64,000 bases of DNA, from positions 92,501 to 156,500 of the forward strand of contig CAUYUJ010019596.1 of the NCBI GenBank assembly GCA_963575745.1, read 5' to 3'. A program made the position numbers and the translations under genes. Positions 11,481 to 23,388 of this stretch are shown here, one piece after another. This DNA comes from Prorocentrum cordatum (taxonomy: Eukaryota > Sar > Dinophyceae > Prorocentrales > Prorocentraceae). The notes below the pieces were generated by a model, which saw only the letters and a list, made by a program, of their open reading frames with translations, did not search any database and was not told the origin of the DNA. Position 1 is the stretch's first letter. Each line of letters opens with the position of its first letter.

Positions 11481-12500
11481 CGGCGTGGTCCTGATTCGCC
11501 GCGGACGACTCGCCGCGGACGGTTCCATTCGATTCCACGGACGATCGTGCGCATGTAGTTTGCCACGCGCCTGCGCGCGCGCGGAGAGGGCCTGGGCGCC
11601 CTGTCGCCTGCGGGCGACCGCGCGGGTTAGCTCCCGCAAAAGCCAAAAAGGGCATGTCCACACGCCGGGTAAAGCCTAAAAGGGCTTTCGTCTGCCTGAT
11701 CCTTGCCTCCCGCTTTCCTCCTTCTTCTTTCATCGAAATCAGAGCCCCCGCCCCCTATGACGTCCCCCGCTGGCCTGGGTGGTCTACTCAGGTCGCGGGG
11801 GGGGATAGGGGGGGGGTCGTTGCCACGGCTGGTGCCTCGTTTTCATGACGGGGAGGGGGGGGTGCACCGTTCCCTCGGATGGGCACACACACACACACAC
11901 CCCTCCAAGGGCCTCCGAGCCCTCCCTCTCCGTCCTTTTCTTCTCCCTTATCCTCCCCCCCCTCGCGGTTTTCGAAGCCTTTGGCGTCTCCGCCCACCGC
12001 CCTTGGGAGTATCCTAATGGCCTCCGGCCCACCCCGCCACCGTGCCGCGCCGGTGGACAAGAGGCGCATGGGGTAGACGGGATGGTTAAAGGGGGAGCCA
12101 GTGGCTTCAGTCGGGCGTTTTGGAGCGCACGCGCGTAGTTGGGTTCTGCAGGGGTTCCTTGGGGGTTGTCTGTTTGTCAGTGTATACAAAGGGGGAAATG
12201 TTGTCGACTTTGAGACGTCTGGTTCTCTCTTCTTGCATATGTCTGGGTTATTCTGGGGGGTTTCTGTGGTTCTCGTGAGTTTTCTGTGAGTCGTTCGGGG
12301 GGTTTTCTGTGAGTCGTTCGGGCCGTTCGTTTTCTGTTTTTTTTTTTTTTGTGAGTCGTTCGAGCCGTTCGTTCGTTTGCGCATGCTTCTGGGGGTTTTC
12401 TGTGAGTCGTTCGGGCCGTTCGTCCTGGTGTGAGTCGTTCGGGCCCCCCCTTGTGTGTGTGTCGTTCGGGCTCCTCGTGGTGTGAAAAGTTCGGGCCCCT
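11232..12500. repeat. Segmental duplication, copy 2 (partner 1-1260)
   Basis: Near-identical to the window start, from the tandem repeat through the GC-rich stretch to the start of the second minisatellite array. It differs by small indels, including a (CA)n tract at about 11885-11900 and a longer T run near 12337. Confidence 0.9.
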
Positions 12501-15215
12501 CGTCCTGGTGTGAGTCGTTCGGGCCCCTCCTTGTGTGTGAGTCGTTCGGGCTCTTCGTGGTGTGAGTCGTTCGGGCTCCTCGTGGTGTGAGTCGTTCGGG
12601 CCCCTCGTCCTGGTGTGAGTCGTTCGGGCCCCTCCTTGTGTGTGAGTCGTTCGGGCTCCTCGTGGTGTGAGTCGTTCGGGCCCCTCGTCCTGGTGTGAGT
12701 CGTTCGGGCCTTTCCTTGTGTGTGAGTCGTTCGGGCCTCGTCGTTCGGGCCTCTCGTCCTGGTGTGAGTCGTTCGGGCCCTCCTTGTGTGTGAGTCGTTC
12801 GGGCTCCCGTGAGTCGTTCGGGCCCCGTCCTGGTGTGAGTCGTTCGTGAGTCGTTCGGGCTCCTCGTGGTGTGAGTCGTTCGGGCGTTCGGGCCTCTCCT
12901 GGTGTGAGTCGTTCGGGCCCCTCCTTGTGTGTGAGTCGTTCGGGCTCCTCGTGGCGTGAGTCGTTCGGGCCTCTCGTCCTGGTGTGAGTCGTTCGGGCCT
13001 TTCCTTGTGTGTGAGTCGTTCGGGCTTCTCGTGGCGTGAGTCGTTCGGGCCTCTCGTCCTGGTGTGAGTCGTTCGGGCCCCTCCTTGTGTGTGAGTCGTT
13101 CGGGCTCCTCGTGGTGTGCGTCGTTCGGGCCCCTCGTCCTGGTGTGAGTCGTTCGGGCCCCTCCTTGTGTGTGGGTCGTTCGGGCTCCTCGTGGTGTGAG
13201 TCGTTCGGGCCCCTCGTCCTGTGTGAGTCGTTCGGGCCCCTCCTTGTGTGTGAGTCGTTCGGGCTCCTCGTGGTGTGAGTCGTTCGGGCCCCTCGTCCTG
13301 TGTGAGTCGTTCGGGCCCCTCCTTGTGTGAGTCGTTCGGGCTCCTCGTGGTGTGAGTCGTTCGGGCCCCTCGTCCTGGTGTGAGTCGTTCGGGCCCCTCC
13401 TTGTGTGTGAGTCGTTCGGGCTCCTCGTGGTGTGAGGTGTGAGTCGTTCGGGCCCTCCTTGAGTCGTTCGGGCTCCTCGTGAGTCGTTCGGGCGGTGGAG
13501 TCGTTCGGGTCGGTCCTCGTTTCCTGGTGTGAGTCGTTCGGGCTCCTCCTGTGGTGTGAGTCGTTCGGGCCCCTCTTCCTGGTGTGAGTCGTGGCGTCGT
13601 TCGGCTCCTCGTGGTGTGAGTCGTTCGGGCCCTCGTCCTGGTGTGAGTCGTTCGTTCCCCTCCGTTGTCGTGTGTGAGTCGTTCGGGCTCGTTCGTGTGG
13701 TGTGAGTCGTTCGAGTCGTTCGAGTCGTTCGGGCTCCTCGTGGTGTGAGTCGTTGGGGCCCGTCGTCCTGGTGTGAGTCGTTCGGGCCCCTCCTTGTGTG
13801 TGAGTCGTTCGGGCTCCTCGTGGCGTGAGTCGTTCGGGCTTCTAGTCCTGGTGTGAGTCGTTCGGGCCCCTCCTTGTGTGTGAGTCGTTCGGGCTCCTCG
13901 TGGTGTGAGTCGTTCGGGCCTCTCGTCCTGGTGTGAGTCGTTCGGGCCCTTCCTTGAGTGTGAGTCGTTCGGGCTCCTCGTGGTGTGAGTCGTTCGGGCC
14001 CCGTCGTCCTGGTGTGAGTCGTTCGGGTTCTTCCTTGAGTGTGAGTCGTTCGGGCTCCTCGTGGTGTGAGTCGTTCGGGCCTCTCGTCCTTGTGTGAGTC
14101 GTTCGGGCCCCTCCTTGTGTGTGAGTCGTTCGGGCTCCTCGTGGTGTGAGTCGTTCGGGCCCCTCGTCCTGGTGTGAGTCGTTCGGGCCCCTCCTTGTGT
14201 GTGAGTCTTTCGGGCTTCTCGAGATGTGAGTCGTTCGGGCCCCTCGTCCTGGTGTGATTCGTTCGGGCACCTCCTTGTGTGTGAGTCGTTCGGGCTCGTC
14301 GTGGTGTGAGTCGTTCGGGCCCCTCGTCCTGGTGTGAGTCGTTCGGGCCGTCCGTTCGGCCCCTCGTGTGTGAGTCGGGCCCCTCCTTGTGTGTGAGTCG
14401 TTCGGGCTCCTCGTGGTGTGAGTCGTTCGGGCCCCTCGTCCGGGTGTGAGTCGTTCGGGCCCCTCCTTGTGTGTGAGTCGTTCGGGCTCCTCGTGGTGTG
14501 AGTCGTTCGGGCCCCTCGTCCTGGTGTGAGTCGTTCGGGCCCCTCCTTGTGTGTGAGTCGTTCGGGCTCCTCGTGGTGTGAGTCGTTCGGGCCCCTCGTC
14601 CTGGTGTGAGTCGTTCGGGCCCCTCCTTGTGTGTGAGTCGTTCGGGCTCCTCGTGGTGTGAGTCGTTCGGGCCCCTCGTCCTGGTGTGAGTCGTTCGGGC
14701 CCCTCCTTGTGTGTGAGTCGTTCGGGCTCCTCGTGGTGTGAGTCGTTCGGGCCCCTCGTCCTGGTGTGAGTCGTTCGGGCCCCTCCTTGTGTGTGAGTCG
14801 TTCGGGCTCCTCGTGGTGTGAGTCGTTCGGGCCCCTCGTCCTGGTGTGAGTCGTTCGGGCCCCTCCTTGTGTGTGAGTCGTTCGGGCTCCTCGTGGTGTG
14901 AGTCGTCGTCGGGCCTCCTGTCGTTGGTGTGAGTCGTTCGGGCCCCTCCTTGTGTCGTGGTGTGTGTGAGTCGTTCGGGCTCCTCGTGGTGTGAGTCGTT
15001 CGGGCCCCTCGTCCTGGTGTGAGTCGTTCGGGCCCCTCCTTGTGTGTGAGTCGTTCGGGCTCCTCGTGGTGTGAGTCGTTCGGGCCCCTCGTCCTGGTGT
15101 GAGTCGTTCGGGCCTTTCCTTGTGTGTGAGTTGTTCGGGCTCCTCGTGGTGTGAGTCGTTCGGGCCCCTCGTCCTGGTGTGAGTCGTTCGGGCGCCTCCT
15201 TGCGTGTGAGTCGTG
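12285..15215. repeat. Minisatellite array 2 with an 80-bp higher-order unit
   Basis: About 2.9 kb of the GTGTGAGTCGTTCGGG minisatellite. Between about 14383 and 14890 the array is nearly perfect with an 80-bp period: three copies of the 16-base core separated by the spacers ctcctcgtg, cccctcgtcctg and cccctccttgt. The 5' half is more scrambled, with deletions and inserted partial units, as expected if homogenisation is recent only in the 3' half. Confidence 0.95.
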
Positions 15216-15403
15216 ATAGCGCTGTACCAGCGCACCTTGAACGTCGCTCTGATTGGCAAAGTGTGGTAACCCCGCTAGTGAGCACCATGCGTCTTGGGAG
15301 TCGTGACAAGGGACTCGGGTTCACAAGGGAGTGTGACAAAGGCTAGGGTCCACAAGGGCTTTGCCATCAGGGGGTCGAAGGGGTTACGATTCCCAAGCGA
15401 TTT

Positions 15404-15466
15404 TCCGTAGCCATTGTGGCCCAAGCCAAGTTGGCCCAAGCCATTCTCGGCCCATTGTGGCTTAAT
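15404..15466 (+). other. Cluster of spliced-leader relics upstream of the giant ORF
   Basis: The first copy, tCCGTAGCCATTgTGGCcCAAG at 15404-15425, matches the leader at 19 of 21 positions after the first base and keeps the terminal CAAG. It is followed by partial copies: ttggcccaag near 15430, gccattctcggcc near 15440 and ccattgtggctta near 15452. Tandem partial leaders are what repeated rounds of trans-splicing, reverse transcription and reinsertion would leave. The next ATG-started ORF is the Helitron-like protein at 15559. The ~110 bp upstream of the relic resemble those upstream of the relics in the 1.3-kb satellite. Confidence 0.7.
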
Positions 15467-15558
15467 GTTAGCTCCGCGTACCATTTGTGCAGTGAGCTTA
15501 GCTCCGCACGGACGCTCTTCTTCCCAACACCTGAGGGCGTGCGGCAGAGTTCACGGAG

Positions 15559-18500
15559 ATGCCAGTCGTGGACTTACGTGAGGTTCACGCGCCCTTGCCT
15601 CGAGCGGTGCGAGACTTGCAGGGGATGATGATGGAAACGATGCCTACGGCTGGAGACGGCGCGTGCGCCATTCATTCTGTGTGGGGCGAGTGGGGGTGGG
15701 GTGAGCTGGTCAAGCGCGACGCTCGCTCGTTTCTCCGCGAAGCATTCGGTCCCACCGCTGACATCTTCAAATCGAGGCTGTCGTCCGAGGAGCTGCTGGG
15801 CGACATGGAATGGGCACTTTGGGATTTGATCCAACCCTTTGCGAAGCAGTCGGACCCCTTCGGTGCTCCGCTGCGCGCGGGAGACAACGAAGGTCAGCAC
15901 GTGTGGCACTGCCTTCTGGAATCCTATTTCGACGTTGCTCAGCGCTGCGTTGAGGCATGCCGGGAAGAACTGCGCAAGTTCGAAGTGCACAGGGAGCGTA
16001 AAACGAGGATAATGCAAGAGTTTGGTTTTCTCTGCGTCGAATATTTTCAGGATGTCTTCATAATGCCTTCGATGCGATCCCTGGGCTTGTTGGATAAGTA
16101 CAGGGCAGAAGCATCTGATGAGTTCTGCGGAGGACGCCGCCTGAGCAAGTACGAGGCGCTGTTCGCGGGAACCGCTGGCGCTCGAGAGTGGCGCAGAAGT
16201 GTCGTTGAAGATGCATGCCTCCAGAACTCATTCGATTTGTTTTTTCAGTAAGATCCACGACGTGGTTGACGGCCTCGATTTCGACGGCGGCGTCGACCTG
16301 GAACCTATAACGGCTTTCGCAGAGTCTGTGGACGAGGCCAGGGAGTGCAACTACCAATCTGCCGGGCTGCCCGCAAATTTCTTCAATGCCGTCTACCCTG
16401 CCTATCTGGAAGCCATGACTACGTGCGCAGATTATTATTTCAGCGACATCGAACTGCTTGCGCTGGCGCGTTGCAAGAGGCAGAATGTAGTCATTTTCGC
16501 GCACTGCTCTTCGGGGCACGAGTTGACATACGCTCGTTCGCACGTCGGAGACCCGAGCCTGCCAGTGGTGGCCACGTCCCTTCGAGATAACGGCGGGCAG
16601 GGTGCCGTCCGAACTCATTTCGAGCGGCTGCGAGTTTGCCCGCAGGAGCAGTTGTCTGAGCGGGGGAGAACCCCGGGCGGCGATCGCTCCACTGAAGATG
16701 ATGGGCGCAGAGAGGCGAAGTGCCCGAAAACCCTGAGTGAAAGAGCTCCGGCACGCCCCCCTGCCGAAGAGAGAAGCCGCGGAGACGGGAACGATGGAGC
16801 GGCGGGGCAGGCGACGCGGCAGGAGGATGGGGGCTCCCCGGCAAAGCGAGCAAGAACAGCCGAGGAAGTCGAGCGAGAGAAGCACGGCCAGAGTAACGAG
16901 TGCGCCCCGCTGCCGCCGCCGCCGCGTGGGGCGCGCGCTGGGCGGCGCGCGACTGGCGGAAGGTCTGGATTGCATCTGGAGGAGGCTTTCGAGATGCATC
17001 GTGGATGCGACGCCAGTTGCGACGACCGCGTCAATGCTGCGGAGAGCCAGGGCGCAGCCTCGGCAATGCCGGCTGTCGCCGCGAGGGAAGGAGGCCAGTG
17101 CGTCACGGACGTGCTCGATTTCTTGGGGTTCCAGTTCCCAGGCAATGCAGGAACGCCGGCTGTCGAGGGAACTGACAGAGAGAAAGGCTTCGCTTCGGAG
17201 TCCAGCGAAGGCGCCGGCGAGGAATCTGAAAGCGAAGGGGGCGACGGCGTGGGGGAGCAATATTTTGCTGTTCGCGCCAATGCGGAGCAGGTCGGTGGAA
17301 CGCCTGTGGAAATTGATGTAATTGATGGCCGCTGCCGAGAACTTCGCAAACTCATGCGAGAACGGCCCGCGCTGCCGCTGAGAGCTGACGGCGCAGCCTT
17401 GACAGCTCCCGACGTGGAAACTGGTGTGAAGTTGCCGTTGTACTCGTGTCCTCTCCAGAACAACCAGAGCGGGTCTTGCCGTTTTCACACGAGTGACCGA
17501 ACAGTTTTCCTGCGCCATATTGCTGGGGGCGCCATGGATCGCACGCGTGCCACTATGATGCGTAAGATTTGCAACAACGATATTCCCTGGATGACGAACT
17601 TGGACTACGTATACGGGGCCATGGCTGTTGCCGAACGGGAGCGGTGGCCAATGTTGGGACTGTCGACAACTCGGCGATCCCTGAACCTGCTCGCTATCCG
17701 GTACAACGACGAAACGACGAGATGTCTGGCCTGCTTCATATGCGGCCAACTTCGCACGACGTGCGCGGGGTGCCCGCCAGTAAATCTGGAGTCGAGTTCC
17801 ATCTCCTTCGCGTCTGGCAACGTGGAGGTAAGATATTGGAAAGAGGCGGCTTTCCAGGACGTCGAAAAGAACTTCCCTGGGACGCTGCTGAACAACTGCA
17901 GGTTCGATCTATGGCAGAAGCGGCATGTGGGTCGGGACGTGGAGACAAGCAAGGCGTACCCGTGGAGAGGACAAAAGCTGTTAAGTGAACCGTTGAGCAC
18001 CTGTCTTGACAACCAGGAGCGCCGCGTGTCGCGGTGGGCCGTTCAGTTTAGCTTCGAAGGCAGATCAGGGAAGTTATTCGGATGCACTGAGGACGTCCGA
18101 TGCCTCGCGTGCCCCGACAGACATTCGGAGGATTGGGAGACGCCGCCCCTCTGCAGGAAACGCTGCCCGCAGTGCGAGGTGCCAGCATGCCGCGACTGCG
18201 CGGGGAAACTCAGGGATCACGAGGCGGCATCCTCGTTTTTCGACGGCGGGACCATCCCTATGAGCTTAGCGAACGACCATTACTACGGCCACGTGAGTCG
18301 ATACATTGTGGAGAACGACGTCACGTGGCTGGAGTGCGCGGCGTGCTGCACTGTGTGGAGTACTATGTTGGTGTATTACCTGGAGGCCCCGTACGGCAAC
18401 CTCATCGACGTGCCGCTCGGCAAGCCGGAAGCCAGAACGCAGGTGAAGGGCAATCTCTTCAGCTTCTCCATGCCCTGGGACGACATCGAGAGATGTTGTC

Positions 18501-18850
18501 GCGAAGCCTCTCAGCACGCCGAGGAGATCCACGGGGGCCGGCTGAAGTTGCTGCAGGATGCTCTCGGGGTGCCACATTCGGAGGAGACGTTGGCGATGCT
18601 GGTGAACGTGCGCGTCAAAGGGGGCAGCAAAGACCTGGCGCAGCACCTGAAAGGGCTGACGTTGCGCATCCCCGCAATGCAAACATTGATGGAGATCATG
18701 CGCGACAGCGGCTATCCAGGCTATGGCAACAACGGCCTGAACTCATTCGACAGAGTTGCAACCCGCCTCCACGAAAGGTACTCTCAGAAATACGCAGAGA
18801 AATACGGGGAGGCGAAGTTCATCCCGCAGGGCAGTGCAGGATGCAATGCA
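15559..18850 (+). pseudogene. OTU-like protease and zinc-cluster region of the Helitron-like ORF
   Basis: The ATG at 15559 opens a frame with GDGACAIHS (Cys codon at 15664), matching the OTU protease Asp/Cys signature, and the next frame carries RTHFERL near 16611, a candidate catalytic His region. The two parts are joined only if one T is discounted in the six-T run at 16240-16245. Beyond lies a charged low-complexity linker (about 16640-17300), then Cys/His-rich stretches CPLQNNQSGSCRFH, CLACFICGQLRTTCAGCPP and CPQCEVPACRDC that look zinc-binding. The frame shifts again at about 18830-18850. OTU enzymes cleave ubiquitin-like conjugates; the role within a transposon is unknown. Confidence 0.6.
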
Positions 18851-20414
18851 ACAGGTAGACGGGGCCACAGACTCCATCGTTCAAGACAAAGTGGCGACGC
18901 CTCCAGGGCCGGCAAGACGGGTAGAGGATTTCGTCTCTGCGTTGGGCCCGTCCTATATCGTCGCTGAGCGGAGCACCAGAGCCCAGTCGAACATCTCGGA
19001 GAATTACAAGTCCGTGTTTGCCAGGTTCGGCGATGTCAACATCCAGAGTGGGACGGACCTGACCAATCAGCATACCGCCTGGTACCTGGGCATGGCGTTT
19101 CCTTTCACGCTGCCGCGTGCTGTTGGCGGCTACGACGTCCCGAACCAACCTCGTTGGCGTCGACCAGAGACGAGAGATCTCCCAATCCCACGTGGGCTTC
19201 TGCACAGGTGGCTCGAGCCGTCAGTGGGCGTAGCCCAGCGGAAACTACCGAACGCGCATTTTGCGATGGGGCCAGCGACCACAGTGAGGCTGTTTGACCT
19301 CACGCGCGGCTTGCCGCAGCGGATAGAGGGCCAGTTCCGACGCACTTGGGGCTTCGCGCCGGCCTTGTGGAATCTATAGTTTCGTGAGCGCGTCAATCTC
19401 GGAGCAAGCCTGAGCATCAAGCGAGGGGAACGGCTGCGAGGCCAAAGCGCCGAGGGCGTGGAGACCGACGCTGCCATTGCCGCTGCTGATTTACTGCAGA
19501 AGCTCGAGAAGGGTTACTACACGCTACCCGATGGCAGACGCCGCAAGATCAACAATGATGCCAGTAAACTGATTTTCGCAGTCGGCCTCGGCAACCTGCA
19601 GCGGCGGCTCTTGGCTGACTTCCGCTTTCGATGCCGCGCCATTCCGGGCGCGCAGGAGATTCGGACGAAGATTGGGCACCTGGGGATCTGGGCGTGCGTC
19701 AACTACGGGAATGGCATATTCTGTATTATTTCCCCGGGAGAGCGGCACAATTATCTAGCGCTCAGCCTCAGCAGGTACCGCCAGGACGATCCTTTCGTTG
19801 CAGGCGAGAGCAGGAGGCAGAAGTGGGCAAAGAGCGCTTCGCCGAGCCTGGAGCCGTCGCCAGAGGACGTGTTTGAGGTCAACATTCCTGGATATGACAC
19901 GCGTCGCTTGTTCCTCGCGGAGAACCCCTTGGCCGCCTCCAACGCATTCTTCGTGCAGATCCGCACAGTCTCGGCGACGATGCTCGGAGTGCGCACGCGC
20001 CCTCGCTGTCCGCAGTGCTCTGAATCTGCTTCGCCGTACCGGGGCGCCCTCGGCAGCAGCGCGGAAGCCATGGGAGGCATTGCCGGGCGCGTGGGCGCTT
20101 TGTTCGGCGCCGTGGAGGCGCAGAAAACGACGGGGGGGCTGCATTATCATTTTTTCATGTTCGTTCAGCGCCTGCACCAGTTCGCCACGCTGAAGGAGAT
20201 CGCCCAGAAAATCGAGGAAGGTCTCGTGAATGCGGCGGAGCTGAAACATTTCCTCTGGCAAATCTGCTGCGAGAGGTATCCCGACGTGGAACAATTCGCT
20301 GGAGAGAGCTTCGCTGGAGCAGAACTTCCCGACGTACTCGGAGTCGTCCGAATGCTCTGGATCGCCAGCATGGGGGGATTTCAAATTGGGCCGACAGCCT
20401 CGGTTCTTGTATGA
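18756..20414 (+). pseudogene. HUH Rep (Helitron_like_N-type) region
   Basis: Two ORFs in the same frame are separated only by a TAG at 19377-19379. The second contains GGLHYHFFMF, with the HYH at 20142-20150 fitting the metal-binding HUH motif of rolling-circle Rep endonucleases, preceded by FGAVEAQ as in Helitron Rep domains. The Rep nicks and transfers a DNA strand through an active-site Tyr; I did not place that Tyr with confidence. The C-terminal end runs into the next frame at 20383-20386, where removing one A of caaattg would restore continuity. Confidence 0.65.
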
Positions 20415-22923
20415 TGACGCGAGAGCCGGTCTGGGCTCGTCCGCGCAGGGAGCTCCAGGGGAAGCTCAGGAGCTCGGCCTGAGCAGCGACGGCGCCACCT
20501 TCAAGGAGAAGTTCAACGGCGCTCTACAGTATTTCATGCGTCGGCGCCAGCACCACATACATCGACTGGTCATGGATTCGAAGACGAAGCAGGAGAAGCG
20601 TCTGGTGCCCAACGCCTGCGCCTCCAAGAAGAACAAGAGAGAGTGCAAGCACGAGGCGCCGTGGACCAACAGAGTATCCCCCGAGTGGATGACGGCGCCG
20701 CTGCTGGTTTGCAAGGGCATCGCCAAGAAGTTCACGCTGCGCACGAGCGGCGTCCGGAATAGGCTGGGGCAAACTCTGGGCTTGCGCAGTGAGGAATGGC
20801 TGAACGGGTGCATGCCGGGCCTCTGCGTCGCTTCCGCAGGGAGCAACAGTGACGTGAAACCCAATGACCGACTGCCGATCATCGAACAAACGCATGAAAC
20901 TTGCTGCACGAAGAAACGCTGCATCATGCAGAAGCAAAGTCTGGGGAGAGCCACTCGAGCAATTCAGCGCACGCAGGTAGTCACGAATGGATATTTCGGA
21001 GGATACATTGGCAAGCGACAGCCCGCGGGCACTTTGGAGACCAAGAAATGCGTGGACAAGCTGTTTACCTCGAGGGCGAAGATACAGGGCAGGGGCAAAG
21101 CGGCGCAGCTCAGAGCAAGCAGCGGGAGGCCGATAACGGAACTCGAGATGAACAGCACGTACCGCGGCGCCGTGGAACTCTGCAACCTGTGCTGTAATCT
21201 GGACCAGAGCGACCTTCTGAAGGCAGAGTGCATCCGGACCTTCAACGAGCATACGATTGATGGGCGGGCGTGGATGAACAGGTTGGAAGCATCCCAGAAT
21301 TCGTCGCAGATGGAGGACAGCAGCGCGACGACGTACGTGCCGCCGGCTCGCAAACCTCACGTGCGGACGGACCGATCGAGAGTGAACGAGTTCGACGCCT
21401 ACGGATATCGCCCTGTGCAGCACCCTTGGAAGTTGTTGTCGGCGTACGAGTTCTTGCGGCAGTGGAGGTGCGAACCACTACTGGTTCCGACGCACTACTT
21501 GAACCGCAACCAGCCTGCGCGAACTGCGTGGACAAAAGGAGGTCAACAATTGATCAGGAGCAAGCAGCGCAAGGATGGGGAGGTCGCCGCGAAGCCTGGA
21601 GGGCATTACATAGCAGTGAGACCCGAGACCGACGAGTACTTCGTTTTTCCGCATGACGCAGGCGTCTTCTGCCACTCATGGGTTCTGGTCAGGAAAGCGA
21701 GGCCGGACGCGGTGGTCATCGAAGGCTTGCCGATGACCAGCGTGCACAAAAGTTCTACCTACAACGCTCAGTATTGCAGCCTATTTTTCCGCCCTTGGAC
21801 GCTCTATGGAGGAGACGTGTCTGTGCCGCGCCTGAGTATGTTGGGGATGGAGTCAACGGTGCTGCGGCAGTGGCTGGATGCCCAGCACCAGTCGCCCCAG
21901 GTTCGAGCTTCGTGTAGACTGACAAAGAAGACATCCACAACAGGGGCGACATCGGCGCTGGACAGCGCATCCTGGAAGAGCGCCTGGGGCGAGCACGTGC
22001 GCGGGAACGTGGTCAGCCAAGCGGCGGCGAAACTCATCCAGAGTTTCCTGTTGAATACGATGGCGTCGTCGGGCAAGGCGGCAGATGATCAGAGCGAGGC
22101 AGATGCGTCGGAGGAAGAGCAAGATATGCCTCCACTAAAGCTCCCTGGTGGAAAATTTCAACAACTGCTCCAATCGGCGAAAGAAGAAGACAGCCTGGGT
22201 GAGAAGTGGACCGCCTCGGCGAGAGCGAAGGTGAAAGCTTCGGAGAACAGCCGGGCGAAGAAACGTGTCCGACTTCACGAGTATGAACAAAGCCATCGCA
22301 TCGGAGAGCGAGCATGGAAGACGGAACCATCGGGCGTCGAGGCTGGCGACCGTGGATGCCCAGGAAACATCTTCGAGGATGCGTACCAGGACCACTTAGC
22401 AGCTTTAACCGCAGGTGCCACGAGCAAGAAGGCGCACGATGCTCCTTTCGACGAGAAGCGAGATGCTGCAGCTTCGTTCAACCCTGCAGGCAATGGCTTC
22501 ACAAACGTTGACAAAGCGTTTGCTTCCATCTTGGCGAGCTCGAAGATCCCGAACGAGAAACAGCGCCAGTTTCTCGAGCACTTCGTTCGACGTTTGATGA
22601 TTGAGTGGCTGGAGAAGCAACAGGGAAACGTGAACCAGAATTCCGGGGAGCCTCTGCTGGACGTAGTGCACGGATTTCCGGGCACCGGGAAAAGTGCCGT
22701 CATCGGCTGGATGCGGTACTTAATGGGAGAAGGTCTCGGTTGGGAGCACGGCGTTCAGTTCGTGTGCTTGGCGTTTCAAAATGCCATGGCGGCGCAGATC
22801 AACGGCCACACGATGCACCACTGGAGCGGCATTCCTGCGCGGAACGACGACGGGAATGCCACGGGCGACAGGCGCAAGCAGTCCATGAAGTGCGGAGCCC
22901 TGCGCGTGATCATCATCGACGAG
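20386..22923 (+). pseudogene. Linker and N-terminal half of the PIF1 helicase
   Basis: Continues from the Rep region through RQPRFLYDDARAG and a basic, Cys-containing linker (YFGGYIGKRQPAG) to an SF1 helicase core. Walker A is GFPGTGKSAV at 22672-22701 and motif II begins IIIDE at 22909-22923, where the frame enters the interrupting 465-bp segment. Between them QKNAMAAQ-like residues (FQNAMAAQINGHTMHHW) correspond to motif Ia of PIF1 enzymes. The uninterrupted ORF would otherwise stop at 22947, inside the insertion. Confidence 0.75.
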
Positions 22924-23388
22924 GTTTCGAGGGCACCGAACGAGTAGCTCCTCGTGGTGTGAGTCGTTCGGGCTCCTCGTGGTGTGAGTCGTTGGGGCCC
23001 CTCCTCCTGGTGTGAGTCGTTCGGGCTCCTCGTTGTGTGAGTCGTTCGGGCCGCTCGTCCTGGTGTGAGGCGTTCGGGCTCCTCGTGATGTGAGTCGCTG
23101 GAGCCCCTCGTCCTTGTGTGAGTTGTTCGGGCCCCTCCTCCTGGTGTGAGTCGTTCGAGTTCTTGGTCGTGGGAGTCGTTCGGGCCCCTCGTCCTGGTGT
23201 GAGTCGTTCGGGCTTCTCGTGGTGTGAGTCGGTCGGGCTCCTCGTCTCATGTAAAGGCGCCCTCATGGAAAATCTGGTAACCCTCTAGCGCACCCCATGC
23301 GGTTCCATGCCTGCATGGACGGTGGAGGCGATGAGCATAGCTCAGCCCGCAAAGACTACGATACATGTTCCGTACGCATTATGTCCAG
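22924..23388 (+). other. Predicted GT-AG intron containing the minisatellite
   Basis: The helicase codons GAC GAG end at 22923 and are followed by GTTTCG; at the other end TCCAG precedes GTG AGC ATG ATG at 23389. Removing 22924-23388 (465 bp, phase 0) joins IIIDE to VSMMSAEL, which is the expected PIF1 motif II. Its inside (about 22948-23255) is GTGTGAGTCGTTCGGG minisatellite, the same as the arrays at 1-15 kb. Splicing is inferred only from frame and motif continuity. Confidence 0.7.

Noticed and set aside
1-15215. CRISPR array
   Set aside because: Repeats are 10-80 bp tandem units without unique spacers, in a eukaryotic context.
11788-15339. 1183- and 1003-codon minus-strand ORFs over minisatellite array 2
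   Set aside because: Same cause; all three frames are open, which argues against selection on one reading frame.
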